This document shows positions 45,494 through 54,950 of a stretch of 64,000 bases of DNA, one piece after another. Below the pieces are notes generated by a model. The model saw only the letters and a program-made list of their open reading frames with translations. It was not told the origin of the DNA and did not search any database. Source of the DNA: an uncultured Paracoccaceae bacterium (GTDB lineage Bacteria; Pseudomonadota; Alphaproteobacteria; Rhodobacterales; Rhodobacteraceae). Within the stretch, counting starts at the first letter, position 1; the number at the start of each line of letters is the position of its first letter. The stretch spans positions 1 to 64,000 of the forward strand of contig OY288161.1 in assembly GCA_958439195.1 (NCBI GenBank). Reading direction: 5' to 3'. Both the position numbers and the translations under genes were made by a program.

Positions 45494-45514
45494 GGGCCGG
45501 TGGGAGGCCGGCCC
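45494..45514 (-). promoter_or_regulatory. Second hairpin just after smoE
   Basis: A 7-bp stem (GGGCCGG/CCGGCCC) with a 7-base loop, 12 bases after the smoE stop, in tandem with the hairpin at 45455-45483. Confidence 0.5.
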
Positions 45515-45526
45515 CGCAGGGTTTGG

Positions 45527-46837
45527 TTACTGAATGTAGCCTGCAGCCTTCATCTCATCCGCAACCAAGGTCTGTGCCTCTGCCAGCGCCTCGTCTGCGG
45601 TTTTCTGCCCGGCCAGCGCAGCCGAGAAGATTTCGCCGACACTGGTGCCAAGCCCCTGAAACTCTGGAATGGCCACGAATTGCACACCGACATAAGGCAC
45701 CGGCTGCACCGTCGGCGCGTTCGGATCGGCCGAGTTGATGCTGTCCAGCGTCATTTTGGCAAACGGCACCTTCTGGTATTCCGGGTTTTCATACAGCGAG
45801 GTGCGGGTTCCCGGAGGCACGTTGGCCCAACCTTCCTTTTCCGCGACCAAGGCCAGATAGTCCTTGCTGGTGGCCCAGTTCACGAAGGTTTTCGCCGCAT
45901 CCTGCGCATCCGACGACGATGGAATGGCCAGGGACCAAGCCCAGAGCCAGTTGCCCCGCTTGCCCAGACCATTGTCGGGGGCCAGCGCGAAACCGACCTT
46001 GTCGGCCACGGTGCTGTCTTTGCCGGTCACGAATGAGGCGGCGACGGTGGCATCAATCCACATGCCGCATTTGCCCTGATTGAACAGAGTCAGGTTTTCG
46101 TTGAACCCGTTGTTTGATGCACCGGGGGGGCCATACTGGTTCATAAGGTTCAGATAGAAGTCGAGCGTCGCCTTCCATTCCGGCTTGTCGAACTGCGGGG
46201 TCCAGGTTTCATCAAACCAACGCGCCCCGAATGAGTTGGACATCGCCGTCAGGAAGGCCATGTTTTCACCCCAACCCGCCTTGCCGCGCAGGCAAATGCC
46301 ATTGATTTCGGCGTCGCGGTTGGTCATCGCGGCGGCAGCTTTTTCGATATCGGCCCAGGTCGGCGCGTCGGGCATGGTCAGGCCCGCGGCCTCCATCAGA
46401 TCCTTGCGATACATGACCATCGAGGATTCACCATAGAACGGTGCGGCATACAGATTGCCATCCACCGTCAGGCCGCCGCGAATGGCGGGCAGCAGGTCAT
46501 CCGCATCCCATTCCGCCGGCAGATCATTCAGCGAGGTGAGCCAACCCTGCTTGCCCCAGATCGGCACCTCGTAGGTGCCTATGGTCAGCACGTCATACTG
46601 CCCGCCACCGGTGGCGATGTCGGTCGTGACGTTCTGGCGCAGGACGTTTTCTTCCAGCGTGACCCATTCGACGGTGATGTCGGGATGCTTGGCGTTGAAG
46701 TCGTCCATCAGACCCTGCATGCGGATCATGTCGCCGTTGTTCACGGTGGCCACGGTGATGGTGGTTTCGGCCAGTGCGGCACCCGCAAGGGTAAACGAAA
46801 CCGTCGCGCCAAGAAGCGCGCGAAGCGAGATGTTCAT
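45527..46837 (-). CDS. smoE: Polyol-binding periplasmic protein SmoE
   Basis: A 436-residue solute-binding protein of family 1 with signal peptide MNISLRALLGATVSFTLAGAALA and mature start ETTITVATVNNGDMIRMQGL. The family core YDVLTIGTYEVPIWGKQGWL suits polyol-binding proteins. The ATG at 46837 has GGGAGGA 6-12 bases upstream. It heads smoEFGKS-mtlK and is preceded by a duplicated 30-bp element, probable operators. Confidence 0.93.
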   Translation of the reverse strand: MNISLRALLGATVSFTLAGAALAETTITVATVNNGDMIRMQGLMDDFNAKHPDITVEWVTLEENVLRQNVTTDIATGGGQYDVLTIGTYEVPIWGKQGWLTSLNDLPAEWDADDLLPAIRGGLTVDGNLYAAPFYGESSMVMYRKDLMEAAGLTMPDAPTWADIEKAAAAMTNRDAEINGICLRGKAGWGENMAFLTAMSNSFGARWFDETWTPQFDKPEWKATLDFYLNLMNQYGPPGASNNGFNENLTLFNQGKCGMWIDATVAASFVTGKDSTVADKVGFALAPDNGLGKRGNWLWAWSLAIPSSSDAQDAAKTFVNWATSKDYLALVAEKEGWANVPPGTRTSLYENPEYQKVPFAKMTLDSINSADPNAPTVQPVPYVGVQFVAIPEFQGLGTSVGEIFSAALAGQKTADEALAEAQTLVADEMKAAGYIQ

Positions 46838-46859
46838 TGGTATCCTCCCATAGAAGCGA

Positions 46860-46889
46860 TTGAGCATTTTATCGCCTAGTGAGCAATTA
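46860..46889 (-). promoter_or_regulatory. 30-bp operator candidate, copy A, before smoE
   Basis: Shares 22 of 30 bases with copy B. Common pattern on the plus strand: TTG-M-GCA-N-TT-N2-TCGCC-N3-TGAGCAA-N-TA. It lies 23 bases upstream of the smoE ATG. Confidence 0.65.
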
Positions 46890-46922
46890 CCCACACAGGA
46901 GGCCAAGTCGTCAAGCCTGAAG

Positions 46923-46952
46923 TTGCGCAGTTATTCGCCGCATGAGCAAATA
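46923..46952 (-). promoter_or_regulatory. 30-bp operator candidate, copy B, before smoE
   Basis: Second copy, exactly 63 bp (six helical turns) from copy A in the same orientation. The neighbouring SorC-type regulator is the likely ligand. Confidence 0.65.
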
Positions 46953-47060
46953 TTCCGCCCAATTGTGCATCTTCCCGGAATCAAAGGACAAGCTGCGCGC
47001 AGTTTCCCCAACCCCCGCTGACAGCAGCGGAATTTCCTCTGCGCATGCTGCGCTGCGGCA

Positions 47061-48020
47061 TCAGGGGCGGGACAGAATCGCCCGCGCGGTCGATTCGTCT
47101 GTCACGATTCCGTTCAGGATGCGGGCCTTCAATGCGGCATGGATCGCGGGCAGTTTGGACGGTCCGGCCGCCACGCCGATGGCGGGGCGGGCAAGGCCGG
47201 GTTCGATCTGCACACCGCCGTGGCGGGTGGTTTCGGGCTTTTCAAGGAAGCGGCCTTCGGCATCGAACACCCAACCTGCCACCTCGCCCACGGCGCCGCG
47301 CTTTTGCAGCGCCGCGAGTTCCGCCCGGCTGATGAATCCGTCGGCGAACAAAGGCGCATCATCGCCCATCTGGCCCACACCGACAAAGATCACATCTGCC
47401 CGTTCGGCCAGTTCGCGCACCCGCCGCACCGGGCCAAGCGCCTTGAAGGCGGCGAATTCCTCGACCGTTGATGAAATCACCGGCATGGCCATAGGGTAAT
47501 GCGGGGCGCGGACCTTGTCGGCGATGCGCATGATCACGTCGAAGAACGAGGCCGAGCCGTCGGGGGCGATGTTGCCGATCATCGACACAAGGCGATGTTG
47601 CGGGGCGTCCATCGTTGTCATGGCATCGACCATCCCGCGCAATGCCCTGCCCGTGCCAAGCGCGATGACCAGCGGATCGGGCATGGCGAGGAAGCGTTCC
47701 AGTTCCTGCGCGGCGGCGGGCGCAATGGCGCGGATTGGATCTGCCCCGGCACCCAGACCGGGCGCGACGCGGCAGCGGGTCAGGTGGAAACGGTCGGTAA
47801 GTGCTTGTTCCAATTCAAGACATACCGCGATCGGGTGTTCGATGCGGACATGGATCAGCCCCTCTGTCATGGCGCGGCTGACGAGGCGTTGGGCACGTTG
47901 ACGGCTGACGCCGAGTTCGCGGGCGATCTGGTCCTGGGTCATGCCCGCGACGTAATAAAGCCACCCTGCCCGCGCGGCATCGTCGCTTTGGCTGACTTCG
48001 GGGTCGGGTTGCAAGGACAT
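47061..48020 (-). CDS. smoC: SorC-family sugar-binding transcription regulator
   Basis: A 319-residue regulator with an N-terminal helix-turn-helix (AGMTQDQIARELGVSRQRAQRLVSRA, about residues 25-50) and the SorC/DeoR-like effector domain (LVIALGTGRALRGMVDAM, SMIGNIAPDGSASFFDV, DVIFVGVGQMG). It starts one base after the HAD gene and stands directly upstream of smoE on the same strand, so it is the likely controller of the polyol operon, as SmoC is in R. sphaeroides. The name is from context. Confidence 0.88.
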   Translation of the reverse strand: MSLQPDPEVSQSDDAARAGWLYYVAGMTQDQIARELGVSRQRAQRLVSRAMTEGLIHVRIEHPIAVCLELEQALTDRFHLTRCRVAPGLGAGADPIRAIAPAAAQELERFLAMPDPLVIALGTGRALRGMVDAMTTMDAPQHRLVSMIGNIAPDGSASFFDVIMRIADKVRAPHYPMAMPVISSTVEEFAAFKALGPVRRVRELAERADVIFVGVGQMGDDAPLFADGFISRAELAALQKRGAVGEVAGWVFDAEGRFLEKPETTRHGGVQIEPGLARPAIGVAAGPSKLPAIHAALKARILNGIVTDESTARAILSRP

Positions 48021-48021
48021 G

Positions 48022-48705
48022 TCAGATCACACTTTCGGACAGGAAAAGGGCAGGATGGGCGGCGCGCAGGGCGGCGAAATCGTCATAGCTCGCTTCTGGA
48101 ATGGCATCTTCTGGCGGGGTCAGGTCAAGCCCTTTCAGATGGCTGCCCCCAGTAAAACGCCAGACACGCATACCGGCGGCAAGCCCGGCGCGGATGCCAT
48201 TCAGGCTGTCTTCGATCACGATACAGGCGGCAGGATCGGCCCCCATCCGTTTGGCCGCATGAAGGAAAAGGTCGGGTGCCGGTTTGCCACGGGCCACTTC
48301 GGAGGCGGTAAAGGCGAGGTGGCCAAAAACGCCGGAAAGCCCTGTTATTTCAAGGGATTTTCGCATCCGTTCCGGGCTGGAGGAGGTGGCGAGGCAATAG
48401 GGAATTGCAAGATCGCGGATCGCCGCAACCACGCCGGGCATGACCCTGAGGTCGCGCTCAAAGGCCGCCAGAAGGCGGGCGCGGTAATCCGCTTCGAACC
48501 GGTCGGGCAGTTGCACGCCCCAACGATCGCGCACCTCTTGCAACACCACGGGGTAAGAGCGGCCCAGGAAATGGCGGCTGACAAAGGCCATGTCCATCTG
48601 GACGCCATAGCCCGCCAGTTCCGCGATAAGCTGGCGGGCGCTGATCACCTCGGAGTCGATCAGCACACCATCGCAATCGAAGATGATGAGTTCGGGGGTG
48701 GTCAT
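48022..48705 (-). CDS. HAD-family sugar phosphatase
   Basis: A 227-residue HAD hydrolase of the beta-phosphoglucomutase/phosphatase type: motif I FDCDGVLIDSE (about residues 9-19), motif II ATSSSPERM, motif III KPAPDLFLHAA and motif IV VIEDSLNGI. The ATG at 48705 starts MTTPELIIFDCDG. It is coupled to the SorC-type regulator and may remove phosphate from sugar or polyol phosphates; the substrate is unknown. Confidence 0.88.
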   Translation of the reverse strand: MTTPELIIFDCDGVLIDSEVISARQLIAELAGYGVQMDMAFVSRHFLGRSYPVVLQEVRDRWGVQLPDRFEADYRARLLAAFERDLRVMPGVVAAIRDLAIPYCLATSSSPERMRKSLEITGLSGVFGHLAFTASEVARGKPAPDLFLHAAKRMGADPAACIVIEDSLNGIRAGLAAGMRVWRFTGGSHLKGLDLTPPEDAIPEASYDDFAALRAAHPALFLSESVI

Positions 48706-49072
48706 GGGGGCGAGAGTGCGGCGGCGGGGGTGGGCTGTCAACTGTGGCGCGCGGATCGGGGCAATTGGTGGGATCGGGGCGCAAGTGTTTGCGGTCGCTG
48801 GATTAATTTCACAGAGGTGGCGGGATGGGTGGTGCCGCTGGCGGTGCAGCACGCCAGTGCAGACGGCTGTGCATACGCACGGGGTGGTATCCTTGCGTTA
48901 ACCATGTGTGCGCGGGGTGAGTCGGGCGGGACTTACGGCCAGGACATTGGTTAAGCATAAGTCCAGATGCGGGGGGACCGGAGCGGTTCTTGGCGCAAAA
49001 ACCGCGTGCACGGCGGCGGGCCACGTTCAAAATTGGCGTCAAATTCCGACACGATTTCCGTGGCTGAAATCG
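48706..49072. other. 367-base non-coding region between the polyol operon and the sugar island
   Basis: No gene is supported. It is the upstream region of the HAD-smoC unit and the downstream end of the ribokinase unit. GTTAACCAT at 48897-48905 and GGTTAAGCAT at 48951-48960 resemble CtrA-type TTAACC half-sites, but without the spaced partner. Confidence 0.4.
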
Positions 49073-49996
49073 CTAGGCTTGCGCGGCCAGCAGGGCGTCG
49101 ATCTCGGCCCGCGCGGGCATGGCGGGGGCGGTGCCGGGGCGGGTGACGGATATGCCTGCGGTGGCGCAACCAAAGCGGACAGCATCGGCCATGCTGCGCC
49201 CTTCGGTCAGGGCAACGGCGAAACCGCCGTTGAAGGCATCCCCTGCCCCGGTGGTATCCACCACCTTTCCGGCGCTGATCACCGGGACATGCACCGATTG
49301 CGTGCGATCACGATACAGCGCGCCGCGTTCGCCCAGCGTGATTATGCAGGCCCCGACCCCGCGCGCCAGCAATGCATCGGCGGCAACCTCGGCCTCGGCC
49401 AGGGTGGTGACGGGCAGGCCGGTCAGGCTTTCGGTTTCCGACTCGTTGGGGGTGATGAAATCACAGAGTGCAAGGAAATCGTCATCCAGCGGGGCGGCCG
49501 GTGCGGGGTTGAGGATGGTCTTGACGCCTGCGGCACGGGCGATTTGCAGCGCGCGGCGGGCGGCGGGGATGGGCTGTTCCAATTGGGTGATGAACACCTT
49601 GGCGCCTTCGATCAGGGCGCGGTTCGCCTCGACATCGGATACATCAATCCGGCCAGCGGCCCCGGCGGCAACGATGATGGCGTTGTTGCCTGTGGCGTTT
49701 TCAAGAAAGATGTAGGCCGCCCCGGTATAGCTGTCGGCGTCTTCGGTGATGCAGGGCTGCACGCCCGCCCTGGCCCATGTGGCGCGGGCAATATCGGCAA
49801 AGGCATCCTTGCCCAGACGCGAGATGATGCTGACCTTGCCCCCCGCCATCGCGGCGGCGACGGATTGGTTGGACCCTTTCCCCCCCGGCCCCAGCGAGAA
49901 AGAGGTGCCAAGGATGGTTTCGCCCATCTTTGGCTGGCGGTCGGCGCGATAGGCGGTGTCGGCCACAAAAATGCCGAGGATGACGATGTCGGACAT
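49073..49996 (-). CDS. Ribokinase-family (PfkB) sugar kinase
   Basis: A 307-residue PfkB kinase with the N-terminal GPGGKGSNQSVAAAMAG motif (about residues 36-52) and the C-terminal catalytic DTTGAGDAFNGGF (Asp base about residue 250). It phosphorylates a pentose or similar sugar. It follows a FucU/RbsD mutarotase gene after 16 bases, the pairing seen in ribose-type systems. The exact sugar cannot be told from sequence. Confidence 0.9.
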   Translation of the reverse strand: MSDIVILGIFVADTAYRADRQPKMGETILGTSFSLGPGGKGSNQSVAAAMAGGKVSIISRLGKDAFADIARATWARAGVQPCITEDADSYTGAAYIFLENATGNNAIIVAAGAAGRIDVSDVEANRALIEGAKVFITQLEQPIPAARRALQIARAAGVKTILNPAPAAPLDDDFLALCDFITPNESETESLTGLPVTTLAEAEVAADALLARGVGACIITLGERGALYRDRTQSVHVPVISAGKVVDTTGAGDAFNGGFAVALTEGRSMADAVRFGCATAGISVTRPGTAPAMPARAEIDALLAAQA

Positions 49997-50012
49997 GGGT
50001 TTTCCTTACGGA

Positions 50013-50465
50013 TCAGGCGTCGGGTGGGATCACGCCCTTGCGGAACATGAAGCAGCCGTAAAAGCGGCGTTCGCCCGTCTGGATGACGGCATAGGACTGG
50101 CGGGCCATGTCGTAAAAGGCGAAGCGTTCGATGCCGATCATCGGGCGGGGGCGGCCTTCGGCGCGGTCAATTTCGGCCTGCACTTCTTGTTGGACGGGGG
50201 GGATTTCGGCGGGGTTGCCCACCACTTCCATCCGGCCTGCGAAATCATCGACGAAGGTATCGAGCGGCAGGACCGACAGGATGGCCTGCACGGCCTGCGC
50301 GCAGGTGAGGTTTTCCATGCGCAGAAGTTCCCCCGTCACCGTGGCGCGGGCGACAGAATCCGAGGGAAAGTTGGTATCGGCGACGATCAGCACATCGCCA
50401 TGCCCCATCGCGCGCAAGACGCGCAGCACATCGGCATTCAGCCGGTTGTCTATTCCCTTGAGCAT
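50013..50465 (-). CDS. FucU/RbsD-family sugar mutarotase, first copy
   Basis: A 150-residue mutarotase that interconverts anomers of a free sugar. MLKGIDNRLNADVLRVLRAMGHGD carries the catalytic His (about residue 22), and RFAFYDMARQSYAVIQTGERRFYGCFMFRKGV is the FucU C-terminus. The ATG at 50465 has GGAGGA before it. A paralogue lies at 57363. It lies between the ABC ATPase and the ribokinase on one transcript. Confidence 0.9.
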   Translation of the reverse strand: MLKGIDNRLNADVLRVLRAMGHGDVLIVADTNFPSDSVARATVTGELLRMENLTCAQAVQAILSVLPLDTFVDDFAGRMEVVGNPAEIPPVQQEVQAEIDRAEGRPRPMIGIERFAFYDMARQSYAVIQTGERRFYGCFMFRKGVIPPDA

Positions 50466-50570
50466 GTCATCCTCCGTTCCGGTTTTTCCCGTGTTCGTTG
50501 CGGCCAAGGCTGCCGTGGTGGCGGGGCAGCGTCAAGCGGCGCGCCTGCCGGGCGCGGGGCAGACCCGCGA

Positions 50571-51623
50571 TCAGAACCGCGCGCCGCTGGCTTTGTCGAA
50601 GATATGGACCTGCGTGGCATCCAGCGGGGCCAGCGAGATGGCATCGCCGGGGCGGTGGGTGACGCGGTCACGGAATACCGCCACCAATTCGCGCCCCGCA
50701 ATGCGGATCACGACATGGGTTTCGGACCCGGTCGGTTCGACCACCGCGATGGTGCCGGAAATGCCGCCTGGATCGACCGTCAGGTTTTCGGGACGGACGC
50801 CATAGATCACCGCGCGCCCGTCGGCCACTTTCATGCCCGGCGGCAACGGCAGGGTGGCCCCGCCCGCCTGCACCGCGCCGTTTTGCACCACGCCGTCGAT
50901 CATGTTCATCGACGGTGAGCCGATAAAGCTGGCCACGAAGATGTTGGCGGGGCGGTCATACAGATCCAGCGGGGCGCCGATCTGTTCGATGCGGCCGCCC
51001 TGCATCACGACGATCTTGTCGGCCATAGTCATGGCTTCGATCTGGTCATGCGTCACGTAGACGGTGGTGGTTTTCAGGCGTTGGTGCAGTTCGCGGATTT
51101 CGGTTCGCATCTGGACGCGGAGTTTGGCGTCAAGGTTGGACAGGGGTTCATCGAACAGGAACACCTGCGGATCACGCACGATGGCGCGGCCCATAGCGAC
51201 GCGCTGACGCTGCCCCCCGGACAGGGCGCGGGGATAGCGTTCCAGATACGGCGTGAGGCCCAGCACATCGGCGGCGCGTTTGACGCGGGTGTCAATTTCG
51301 GACTTGTCCATGCCGCGCATCTTGAGCGGGAAGCCCATATTGGCGGCCACCGTCTTGTGCGGATAAAGGGCGTAGTTCTGGAAGACCATCGCAATATCGC
51401 GTTCCGAAGGCGGAAGGTTGTTGACCCGACGGTCGCCAATGCGGATGTCGCCGGATGTCACCTCTTCCAACCCGGCGATCATGCGCAGGAGGGTGGATTT
51501 GCCGCAGCCGGAGGGGCCGACGAGGACGACGAATTCGCCATCGGCGATGTCCACATCCAGGCCATGCACGACTTGCAGCCCGCCATAGTTCTTTTTCAGA
51601 GCGCGGATCGTGACTTCGGCCAT
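50571..51623 (-). CDS. Sugar ABC transporter ATPase (UgpC/MalK type)
   Basis: A 350-residue ATPase with Walker A GPSGCGKST, signature LSGGQRQRVA, Walker B VFLFDEPLSNLD and a C-terminal TOBE-type domain. It is transcribed divergently from the binding protein at 51901; its permeases are at 55251 and 56354. A palindrome ACTAACATGTTAG with an adjacent TATGAT -10 (minus strand, 51698-51715) lies about 75 bases upstream. Confidence 0.93.
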   Translation of the reverse strand: MAEVTIRALKKNYGGLQVVHGLDVDIADGEFVVLVGPSGCGKSTLLRMIAGLEEVTSGDIRIGDRRVNNLPPSERDIAMVFQNYALYPHKTVAANMGFPLKMRGMDKSEIDTRVKRAADVLGLTPYLERYPRALSGGQRQRVAMGRAIVRDPQVFLFDEPLSNLDAKLRVQMRTEIRELHQRLKTTTVYVTHDQIEAMTMADKIVVMQGGRIEQIGAPLDLYDRPANIFVASFIGSPSMNMIDGVVQNGAVQAGGATLPLPPGMKVADGRAVIYGVRPENLTVDPGGISGTIAVVEPTGSETHVVIRIAGRELVAVFRDRVTHRPGDAISLAPLDATQVHIFDKASGARF

Positions 51624-51700
51624 GCACCCCTCCCAAGGAATTTGTTCTGGCGATTTCCCTTTTGGTAGCGGGTGACGGTGGGCCTGTCCACGCACTAATC

Positions 51701-51718
51701 ATACTAACATGTTAGAAT
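51701..51718. promoter_or_regulatory. Island operator, site 1 (ATPase/binding-protein divergent region)
   Basis: CTAACATGTTAG at 51704-51715 is a perfect 12-bp palindrome. ATCATA directly before it reads TATGAT on the minus strand, a good -10; with CTGTCA 17 bases upstream the palindrome would fill the spacer. TTGACA at 51720-51725 may serve the plus-strand binding protein. Confidence 0.7.
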
Positions 51719-51900
51719 CTTGACAGGGGGGCTGCCCCGCGCAAAGGTGGAACCAAGGAGTGCTGCCGCACGGGGTTGGGAGGCCCTTTTCCGCTTTGTG
51801 AGGACCGCGCAGCGCGGCCTTGGGCATTCCAGACGCCAACAAGAGAACATAAAGGCCGGGGCCTTCGGGGCCATCTGCCGTATCCAGGGAGGATAGCGAC

Positions 51901-53532
51901 GTGAAAGTTGGAACCTACGAAGTGATGAAGGCGCGAATGAGCCGCCGCCGCATGCTGCAAGGGGCGACCGCGCTGGGCGCCGTGACGGCAATGACCGGCG
52001 GCATGGGCTTTCGCCCGGCGATGGCGCAAGAGGGCAATGTTCGGGCCGAGATCCTGAAGATCCCCGGCGTGGGGATGGGCAGCCCGACGGATGCCGATTG
52101 GCAGAAGGTGGGCGAGCTGTGCCTGGGCGCGACCAAGGCCAATGTGGCCGAGGGCGAGTTTGCGGGGGTCGAGCTGACCTTCCTTGGGCTGAACAACCAG
52201 AACCTGCACAACTTCCTGTTCCGCGGCTTCCTGAAGCCGTGGGAAACTTACACCGGTGCCAAGATCAACTGGATCGACCTGGCGCAGGCCGATTACAATT
52301 CGCGTCTTCAGCAATCTATTGCGACGGGCACGGTCGATTTCGACATCATCGAAATGGGCGCACCGTTTGAAGGCGATACCGCCGGGCGCGGGATGCTGGA
52401 CGAAATGCCCGATTGGGTGAAAACCCAGATCGAGGCGGATGACCTTGTGGGTTACCTCCAGCCGCCCGTCGGCACATGGGATGGCAAGACGTATCGGATC
52501 ACCATTGACGGCGATTGCCACACCTTTGCCTATCGCACGGATTACTTCGGCGAGGGTGCCATTGGCGGGGCGACGGTGCCCACGACCTGGCAAGAGGTGA
52601 ACGCGGTGTCCAAGGCGCTGATCGGGCAGACCGATCCGCTGACGGGCCAGTCGGCGCATGGCTATCTGGACCCGCTGAAAGGCTGGGGCGGGTTCGGGAT
52701 GTATTTCATCGCAAACCGCGCGGCGGCCTATGTGAAGCATCCCGACGATCCGGCATGGCTGTTCGACCCGGACACCATGAAGCCGCGCGTGAACAACCCC
52801 GGCTGGGTGCAGGCCATTCAGGACGTGATGGACCTGATCGCGGCGGGGGCATACCCGGCAGACCAGATCAACGCCGATCCGGGCACCACCGGGTTCAGCC
52901 AGTTCCTGGCCGGCACGGGTTCCATGCTGATGTGGTGGGGTGACATCGGGTCTTCGGCCCGCACCTCGGACACGTCGGTTGTGGGCGATGTGGTGGGCTT
53001 TGGCATCAACCCCGGATCGACGCGCCGCTACAATTCGGCAGCCGGGGCGTGGGAAGAAACCGCGAACGAGGCGCCGCTGATGGCCTATATCGGCTGGGGC
53101 ATCTATGTCACCAGCCGCGTGTCGGGCGATGAGAAGAAGCGCAAGGCAGCCTGGTCTGCCGCGGCCCATCTGGGCGGCAAGGATCTGTCGCTGTGGACGG
53201 CGGCCTATCCTTCGGGCTTCCAGCCCTATCGCAACTCGCACTTCCAGTATGAAGAGTGGGAAGCGGCGGGCTATGACCGGGCGTTCATCGAGGATTACCT
53301 CGGGTCGAACCTCGACAGCTATAACCACCCGAACGCAGCGATCGAGCCGCGCATTCCCGGCATCTTCCAGTATTATTCGGTGGCCGAGGATGAGTTGGCC
53401 AAGGGCTTTGCCGGGCAGTATGCATCCGCGCAGGAAACCGCAGACGCGATTGCGGCGGCCTGGGAAGGCATCACCGACCAGATCGGGCGTGACAGCCAGA
53501 TCGCGCTGTACAAGGCATCGCTGGGGATGTGA
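51901..53532 (+). CDS. Sugar-binding protein of the ABC importer, Tat-exported
   Basis: A 543-residue family 1 solute-binding protein, longer than usual, with a twin-arginine signal (MSRRRMLQGATALGAVTAMTG, cleaved near AMAQEGN). The core has FLGLNNQNLHNFLFRGFLKPWE and FDIIEMGAPFEGDTAGRGMLDE. The start is GTG 51901 with GGGAGGAT 6-13 bases upstream. It is alone on its transcript, closed by a strong terminator; the cognate permeases lie 1.7 kb further on. The ligand is not evident; the neighbours suggest a deoxy-sugar or related sugar. Confidence 0.88.
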   Translation: MKVGTYEVMKARMSRRRMLQGATALGAVTAMTGGMGFRPAMAQEGNVRAEILKIPGVGMGSPTDADWQKVGELCLGATKANVAEGEFAGVELTFLGLNNQNLHNFLFRGFLKPWETYTGAKINWIDLAQADYNSRLQQSIATGTVDFDIIEMGAPFEGDTAGRGMLDEMPDWVKTQIEADDLVGYLQPPVGTWDGKTYRITIDGDCHTFAYRTDYFGEGAIGGATVPTTWQEVNAVSKALIGQTDPLTGQSAHGYLDPLKGWGGFGMYFIANRAAAYVKHPDDPAWLFDPDTMKPRVNNPGWVQAIQDVMDLIAAGAYPADQINADPGTTGFSQFLAGTGSMLMWWGDIGSSARTSDTSVVGDVVGFGINPGSTRRYNSAAGAWEETANEAPLMAYIGWGIYVTSRVSGDEKKRKAAWSAAAHLGGKDLSLWTAAYPSGFQPYRNSHFQYEEWEAAGYDRAFIEDYLGSNLDSYNHPNAAIEPRIPGIFQYYSVAEDELAKGFAGQYASAQETADAIAAAWEGITDQIGRDSQIALYKASLGM

Positions 53533-53559
53533 TCCGGCCCTGACGGTGTGAGATGAGAG

Positions 53560-53596
53560 CGCCCGCCGCGGGGAACCGTGGCGGGCGTTTTCTGTT
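53560..53596 (+). terminator. Intrinsic terminator of the sugar-binding protein gene
   Basis: A 12-bp stem (one G-T pair) at 53560-53587 with a 4-base loop is followed by TTTTCTGTTTT, 28 bases after the stop codon. Confidence 0.9.
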
Positions 53597-53667
53597 TTCG
53601 GGACAGAGGGCCGCAGGCCGACATGGGGAATGTGGGTTGAGAGAGAGCGTCGCCGCCGGTAAGATAT

Positions 53668-54950
53668 ATGAAAAGGAAATTTAAGGTATCGATCACACAG
53701 AAACAGATCGCAGGGTTCCGAACATCAATGGTTGGATACAATATTTCGCCGACAACAATTAAGATAACCAGCATAACCAGTATCGACGAATTTATACAAC
53801 GGGAAGCTGAGTGGGATGCCTGCGTTCATGAGAACGGCGGGGATATCTATTTCACTTCAAGCTGGCTGAAGGTCTGGTGGAGGCATTACGGAAAGAACCG
53901 ATCCCCGATATTCCTTATGGCCTATTCGGGGGGCGTTGCGTGGCCTGCATTCCGTTCTTTCAAGAACGGTTTTCCCCTGTTCTTGGCGGTGCAATCGTCA
54001 TCAAGTTATCGGGGGTACATCATGATTTTCCGATCATGAGGCTTCCTGTCGATTTAGAGCTGAAAGATGAAATAATCAGATCTGTCCTTCAATTCCTTTG
54101 GACGGAAACGAAGTGTGATGTCCTGTCATTGTCGCCCCTTTCTTCGCTTGATCCGGCGGGGGAGCATGCCGCAATGGTCTGCGATGCGATCAAGGGATGG
54201 CGGGTTGCAAGAAACGATACGCCGCGGGTCCATGCCGTTTCGTTTCTGCCGGATTGCCCAGAGAAATATCTGGCGTCGCTGTCAAGCCGATTGCGCAAGA
54301 ATTATCGGCAGAGTTCAAAACGCATGAAAGATAAAATGGCCATCAGGGATCACGTGGCCAATGTGACTGATGGCCCCGAAACATTTGTGCATATCGCACA
54401 AATGCAGGCTGAACGTATGCAACACTATGGCGGGGATGGAACATTTGAAGCCTGGCCAGGGCTTAAAAACTTTTATCTCGACTTGATACCGGAACTTGTT
54501 CCCCGTTCCATGATGCTTTTGATCGTGAAATATGGCGAGGGAGAGCTGATCTGCGGACAAATCGGATTTCGAATAGGCCCAAGATTCTATTGGCATATCA
54601 CGGGACGTTCCATGAGGGACGATCTGAAAACCCTTGGGGTGGGCAGCGTGGCAATCATTGACTGCACAAAGATGCTTATTGAAAGCGGCGTGCAAGTCAT
54701 TGAAGACGGCTCCGGTGACCACAGTTACAAGGATCGGCTGGGCAGCGAAATGCAAGGTATTCGGCGCCTGATATTTGTCAGGGATGCCGGAGCATCGGCC
54801 ATAAGGTCCAAGATTCTATTGCTGTGGATGCGGGTGCTGCAGTTGGTCTATTATAAAATCTGGTATCTGGAAATGGCCCCCCGGATTTCCCGGCTGATCG
54901 GCCGGCGGCAACGACCGCTTCTTTCAGCCTGGATCGCCACGCGCCTTTAG
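53668..54950 (+). pseudogene. FemAB/CelD-like GNAT acetyltransferase, frameshifted
   Basis: Two frames make one family-like protein of about 427 residues. Frame one (from ATG 53668) has FTSSWLKVWWRHYGKNRSPIFLMAYSGG; the second frame continues RCVACIPFFQERF and runs to 54950 with LRKNYRQSSKRMKDK and EDGSGDHSYKDRLG, which match the CelD/BcsL acetyltransferase group linked to polysaccharide synthesis. The switch falls at a G6 tract (53928-53933); one added G restores a single frame. The gene is visibly AT-richer than its neighbours, so transfer is likely. A sequencing error or a phase-variable tract is possible instead of true decay. Confidence 0.75.

Noticed and set aside
48014..48026. ACATGTCAG at the smoC start as a fourth island operator
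   Set aside because: It lacks the CTA left arm, lies across start and stop codons, and is not at a promoter.
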